Origin: Cristatella mucedo
Taxonomy: Eukaryota; Bryozoa; Phylactolaemata; Cristatellidae
Reading direction: 5' to 3'
Assembly: GCA_009760855.2 (NCBI GenBank)
Contig: WPIO01000013.1
Span: 6,348,001-6,412,000 of the forward strand
Length of the DNA: 64,000 nucleotides
The notes below the pieces were generated by a model. It made no database searches and was not told where the DNA came from. It worked only from the letters and a program-made list of their open reading frames with translations. Every line of letters begins with the position of its first letter. Within the stretch, counting starts at the first letter, position 1. This document shows positions 49,988 through 64,000 of this stretch, one piece after another. Made by a program: the position numbers and the translations under genes.

Positions 49988-50168
49988 GAGCCGTGATGGC
50001 ACACTAGGTAACTCGCGGTTGCTTTCACGACCTCGGTTCCGAGGTCGTGGGTTCGATTCCTGCGGTGGGCGATCCTTCATCGCCACTGCAAGCGGTGGTG
50101 ATAGCCGTGAAGGTTCTTCTGTCGCTATACAAAAAAGGCTGTTAAATCAGCTAGTTTGTATTTTTTTA
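49988..50168 (+). mobile_element. SINE-A copy, best example of the tRNA-derived head
   Basis: The head starts GAGCCGTGATGGCACACTAG (A-box-like). GACCTCGGTTCCGAGGTC follows, which can form an anticodon-arm-like hairpin, and then a canonical B box GGTTCGATTCC near 50049-50060. After the tRNA part come CATCGCCACTGCAAGCGGTG, GTGATAGCCGTGAAGG, CTATACAAAAAAGGCTG and TTAAATCAGCTAG. RNA polymerase III would transcribe it from the A and B boxes. Not a functional tRNA gene: the acceptor arm does not pair. Confidence 0.9.
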
Positions 50169-50544
50169 TTTACGTTCGCTCGAAAGAGTCTAGAATGCCA
50201 CTGGTCCCATCCCAGCTGGTGACCAACTATGCGAAAGTGACGGCCATGCAAGAATGAAGGACTGCTATCACAGCCATCGGGAGCTTTTATTTGAACTCAT
50301 ATATTAGCACAATCCATACGGAATTGCTACTCCCACCAGAGCCAGAGTAAAATATTTCTAAATTCTTGAACGAGCAAAAGCCGAGACTTGGTGGGCGTGG
50401 CCAAACGGTACACGGAACTCATGTCCGTTTCAAAGCAGAAGCAATGGAATACATGCATATTCTCAATATTTGAGCTTCCAAAATCTCCTTTCAGCACTCC
50501 GCCTCAAGCAGAGGCTTGGTGTTTTCATTTTAGCCGACGGGGTG

Positions 50545-50560
50545 GGGACCGGAAATGAGC
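50545..50560 (+). promoter_or_regulatory. ETS-type site in the probable MUTYH promoter
   Basis: ACCGGAAATG (core CCGGAA at 50549-50554) lies about 140 bases before the MUTYH start codon in CpG-rich sequence without a TATA box. ETS sites at this distance are common in housekeeping promoters; use here is inferred. Confidence 0.35.
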
Positions 50561-50690
50561 TTGCGCAACCAACCAGCGGCGCCACTATTTCGGTTTCTAT
50601 TTTATGAAGATCTGGCGCCCTTCGCTCCCACGCCCTGTCGATCCACTCTTTGCGCTCTCTTCAGTCCGCTGTCGAGGCGCACAGCCAGCC

Positions 50691-60580
<9,890 letters not shown>

Positions 60581-61844
60581 GTAGGTGCCCACTGAGTGGC
60601 GGTGCGCATTGCTGCACCACGTGCCCGCGAGCACACCTCCGGCCCGCTGCCGGCTCTCTTGAAACGGCGCCTGCGTGGCCATCGTAGCGCGTCGCAGGAG
60701 CCGAGCGACTGGGAGCTGCTGCCTTCTCGCTTCATGCGTCGGCATGCTGCTGCTGCTCGGACTTTTGGCTTTTGCATGGCTGAATACATGCCTGTGAAGC
60801 ACACGAGGCACGTAGCAATGAGGCTGCATTCCGGAAATGGTCTCCGGCGAAGAGACCTGACTTGTAGCGATCTGTGGTTCTGTGGACGACTGGGTGTGTG
60901 CCACACGTATTGTCAGCTTGCGGTTGCTTTCTTGGTCTGCAAACACCCTAGCCGGTGGTGCCTGCACGATATTGCTGCCTGCATGTGGTCACAGGTGCAT
61001 CATGCAAAACGTTGCCCGAGGCACCTTATTCAGTCCAATCAATCTTGGTATATTGACCGCTGCCAGATTGTTATCATTTGTTATACAAAATGTTGGCCCG
61101 CAAAAGCCACGAAACCCTCCCTTCGAACAGGAAGATCGCTTGAATACGATTGATCGAGGAAGCCAATGCTGCTGAAATAAATGGAATCAGGCCGCATTCA
61201 AAGCAGTTTGTTTAAAGAATGCAGTGAAATAAAGAAATCTATTTGCCTGTTGCTCTTCCACGATTTTTCATAACGACGAGAAGCCTTCGGGCTTTGGCCC
61301 TGGCAATTTTTCAAATATGTCCACGGCGATTTTCTGGCACTATTTCTACAGGAGTTGTAACAACTCATCACAATTTTGTGGCAGCTTGACTTGTTCGCGT
61401 GTTCTATCCTCCAAATTTTGCCGAAGATGTCCAATGGAGTTCAAATCTGGATTTTGACTTGGCCACTTTAAAACCCGGAAGTAATCGTTGCCTTGCCATA
61501 TAGGGCTGTGAAAAAATCTTTTTCACAATGCCCATGGTAAGCTTATTCTTATTGCTGTACTCCCTAATAAAGACTAAACTATGCGTGCTATGTACCAACG
61601 TTCTTAATGATGTCTTAATAGTTTTCCGAATCAATAAGCGCTTCATCTACCGCAAGCTCCCTATACTAGCCGAGCTAAAGCAACTCAACACTTTTACTCC
61701 ACTCTCGTCATAGTTGCCTTGCTCCTGTGAACGGTAGTGTGCCTTTTATAGTCAGCAACTAGCCCCAACGGGCTGTGTACAATGCCGCATGCAACAAGCT
61801 GTCGATGCTGTAAAAATAAAGTAAAAGTAATGGTCGGCTGAGTC

Positions 61845-61990
61845 AGCCTCATTTACATAGCTGCAGAAGAGCCTTAGCAGCTATCCCCCTCCTTGCAATG
61901 AGCAATAAAGGATTGCCTGCTGTGGGACTTGAACGAACCCACGACCTGGGTTGTGGGTTGTGAAGAGCGAGTGCCTTAAACCCGAGCTAA
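61845..61990 (-). mobile_element. SINE-A copy, diverged
   Basis: GCCTCATTTACATAGCTGCA, AGAGCCTTAGCAGCTATCCC and GACTTGAACGAACCCACGAC (B box with a short duplication), then GAGTGCCTTAAACCCGAGC. Confidence 0.7.
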
Positions 61991-62752
61991 GATCTAGGGG
62001 TGCGTAGTGCAGCTGCAATCACGTGGTCCAACAAAAGCTCTCAAACCTCTAGCTGTAGTTAGCCGATGCCTCTAGCTAGGGTGCTGAGTACATGAAACAT
62101 GCTAGGTACATGAAACGTATATGTTATAAGAACATATCCCAAGAAAAAAGGTTGCTGTTGTGAGGCTGTCTTCGAAAATCTTGTGAATGACTAACTGGTG
62201 TAGCGGTTTTTCTTGCCGAGCCACTCTTTAATAAAGCATGGACCGCTGGAGCACCAGCCGCTGCCTCCGCTACAGCACTGCGTGAATTAGTCATGGATAC
62301 AGGTATGGTATTGCAATTGAACGGCCGATAGATGCAGGTCTCGTCGAGAATGAGGCTAATCTGTTTAGGACTGCATTGGATTGTGTAAGCATCTCTAGTT
62401 GGGCGACCTCTCGAGAGTAAGGCTCGTTGGAGGCGTTCGACTGTGTGACTGTGCAGCTCAAGCTACAGATGGAAGGAAGTCCTTGACTGTGCATCACTCC
62501 TTCAAGGCTCGAGGCTTAGCTCCTTTGGTGAGTCCTGTCTGTCTGTCGCCATTGACCCGTAGCGGGAAAGGCAACAGGTTGTGCTTAAAATTATGTCGTA
62601 TATATTAGCTGGTAGTGGTGTTGTGGGCCTGGAATGTCCCGAGGTCGAATGCCGCCGATGACAGGAGCACTTGTCAAGCAATGAATGCCGTACTGCACGT
62701 AGCTCAGCCGGGCAGGCAGAGGTGGCTTTCTTAAAAAAAAATAAAAATAAAT

Positions 62753-62922
62753 AAAACCTTAGTTGATTGAACAGCCTCTTTTTGTATAGCGACAGAAGAG
62801 CCTTTACAGCTATCACCACGGCTTGCAGTGGCGATAAAGAATCGCCCACCACAGGAATCGAACCGCGACCTCAGGACCGAGGTCATGAAAGCAACCGCCT
62901 TACCTAGTGTGCCATCGCGGCC
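62753..62922 (-). mobile_element. SINE-A copy (young subfamily)
   Basis: TTGATTGAACAGCCTCTTTT, CTATCACCACGGCTTGCAGT, GGAATCGAACCGCGACCTCA and GAAAGCAACCGCCTTACCTA, then GTGTGCCATCGCGG. Its 5' end abuts the telomere-like run. Confidence 0.85.
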
Positions 62923-62948
62923 TAAACCCTAAACCATAAATCCTAAAT
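62921..62948. repeat. Four degenerate CCCTAAA units
   Basis: CCTAAA, CCCTAAA, CCATAAA and TCCTAAA in a row, directly at the 5' end of a SINE. Confidence 0.6.
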
Positions 62949-63645
62949 CTTGCACTCATTGGGTGTGGCACTCGCCCGGTAACGATAGAACGCCAACAAA
63001 TCCTCTCACCTTACACCAGCTCGGTGCAATGGATCCTCTATGGAGTGTAGTTGGAGTGTAGTTGACGTACATGGCTATGAGAGCGAGGGGAGATACCGGT
63101 GTCCTTTTGTGTCACCATTCAATGGTTTTGACCATATAGGCTGGCATCAGAGAATGCTTTAGCGGCCTCTAGAGTTAGCATATCCTCCCTCCTGCCTGTT
63201 GCTCACGCCAGTGGTTAATGTCACGGGTGCTGTTTCCGGAAAGGCCCACATCCATCACAAAAGTTTCTGGTGCATTCCTCTTGCTAGACTGCCGTCTGGC
63301 AAAGCCAACAGCTGCTAATCTTAGCGAGTGCACAGAACCGTGCAGCTAGTACTTGCTGTGATGCTAGAATTGCAGTGCTGGACGTTGTTTTGGCATATGG
63401 AATCAGCAAGTGTTGATATGTCAGTGCTGGGGCTGAGGCAGCCTGTACGGTGCATGCTGCACGGCATTGTCAGTAGACCCAGCTTTTCTCAGTGCAACAG
63501 ACGGCAGCAGCAGCTGCATGAGACTTCTAACTAGGGTGTGTCGACGCAATCACGTTCTCCGATTCCCGAGATTCCGGTGTCTCCCTCTGCCAGCTGTTAC
63601 GAATTTATGACCGAATGACTTGCGACCAAGCAGCAATGAAGTGCT

Positions 63646-63793
63646 AGTACTACTACTACTACTACTACTACCACTACCACTACCACTACCACTACCACTA
63701 CCACTACCACTACCACTACCACTACCACTACCACTACCACTACCACTACCACTACCACTACCACTACCACTACCACTACTACTACTACTACCA
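63646..63793. repeat. (ACTACC)n / (ACT)n array
   Basis: About 22 units of the hexamer CCACTA flanked by pure ACT triplets on each side, as if CCA-type units spread from the centre of an ACT array. Confidence 0.95.
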
Positions 63794-63909
63794 CCACCAT
63801 TATGTATCAGGCCATAGCCATTGCGTCATTCTTGCCAACACGGGATGGACTTTTTCAGCAATGGCCCGCCCTTCTGACGTTCTATTCGCGACCTCTGCTG
63901 TCGCCCTCC

Positions 63910-63949
<40 letters not shown>
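63910..63949. repeat. (GAT)n microsatellite, 13 units
   Basis: Uninterrupted GAT triplets. Confidence 0.95.
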
Positions 63950-64000
63950 TGCTGTGCTGTTCTAGCTGCTACTCCAGGTTTCTGCATGCTAGAATGCTCT

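Larger units (their letters stand above)
60581..64000. other. MUTYH intron (open at window end), no further exon seen
   Basis: I searched both strands for the next MUTYH block (the MPRTA...LPGVGRYTAGAI and VDGN motifs) and found none. The stretch holds two SINE-A copies, a telomere-like run, a (CCACTA)n array and a (GAT)n run. Open frames here match nothing. Confidence 0.6.

Noticed and set aside
49988-50070. Possible tRNA gene
   Set aside because: A and B boxes are present, but the acceptor stem does not pair and the same head recurs in many SINE copies.
60596-61175. Open frames just after MUTYH exon 6, checked as continuation of MUTYH
   Set aside because: No trace of the PGVGRYTAGA or VDGN motifs, and the donor at 60581 (gtaggt) is good.

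Overview
This is nuclear DNA of an animal. It holds spliced genes with GT-AG introns (one GC-AG), abundant non-LTR retrotransposon and tRNA-derived SINE copies, and long dinucleotide microsatellites. The two recognisable genes are animal-type housekeeping genes. The repeats are not vertebrate Alu/L1 types, so an invertebrate is most likely. I cannot name the species from the sequence.

Layout, left to right. 1-5157: intergenic DNA with SINEs, ending in a CpG-rich stretch with a CCAAT box and a GC box. 5158-43425 (+): a complete gene for Integrator complex subunit 1 (INTS1). I reconstruct 43 coding exons, all phase-compatible, giving about 2263 residues. Its 5' two thirds have long, repeat-filled introns. 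Its 3' third (about 29.9-41.7 kb) is GC-rich with short introns. 43426-50690: intergenic DNA with SINEs, a 5'-truncated CR1/L2-like LINE, and a possible small unidentified gene on the minus strand (about 45.6-46.4 kb). 50691 to the window end (+): the 5' part of MUTYH, the adenine DNA glycosylase acting on A opposite 8-oxoguanine. Six exons (141 residues) are visible, and the rest must lie past position 64000.

Repeats: at least two SINE families (A, with a clear tRNA head; B, whose 3' end resembles the local LINE), one main LINE family ending in (TTA)n plus fragments of a second, one probable pogo/Tigger-like MITE, very long (CT)n/(GA)n arrays and a 14-bp GC-rich minisatellite.

Most notable points: INTS1 has two possible C-terminal ends of nearly equal length that resemble each other and the family C-terminus; a 33-bp microexon sits before a GC-AG intron; a ~530-bp (CT)n array has expanded inside a LINE 3' end; two same-orientation LINE copies flank the MUTYH promoter and first two exons; SINE family B and the LINE share a 3' end. 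INTS1 (snRNA processing, promoter-proximal RNA polymerase II termination) and MUTYH (base excision repair) are not known to work together; their adjacency is probably incidental.
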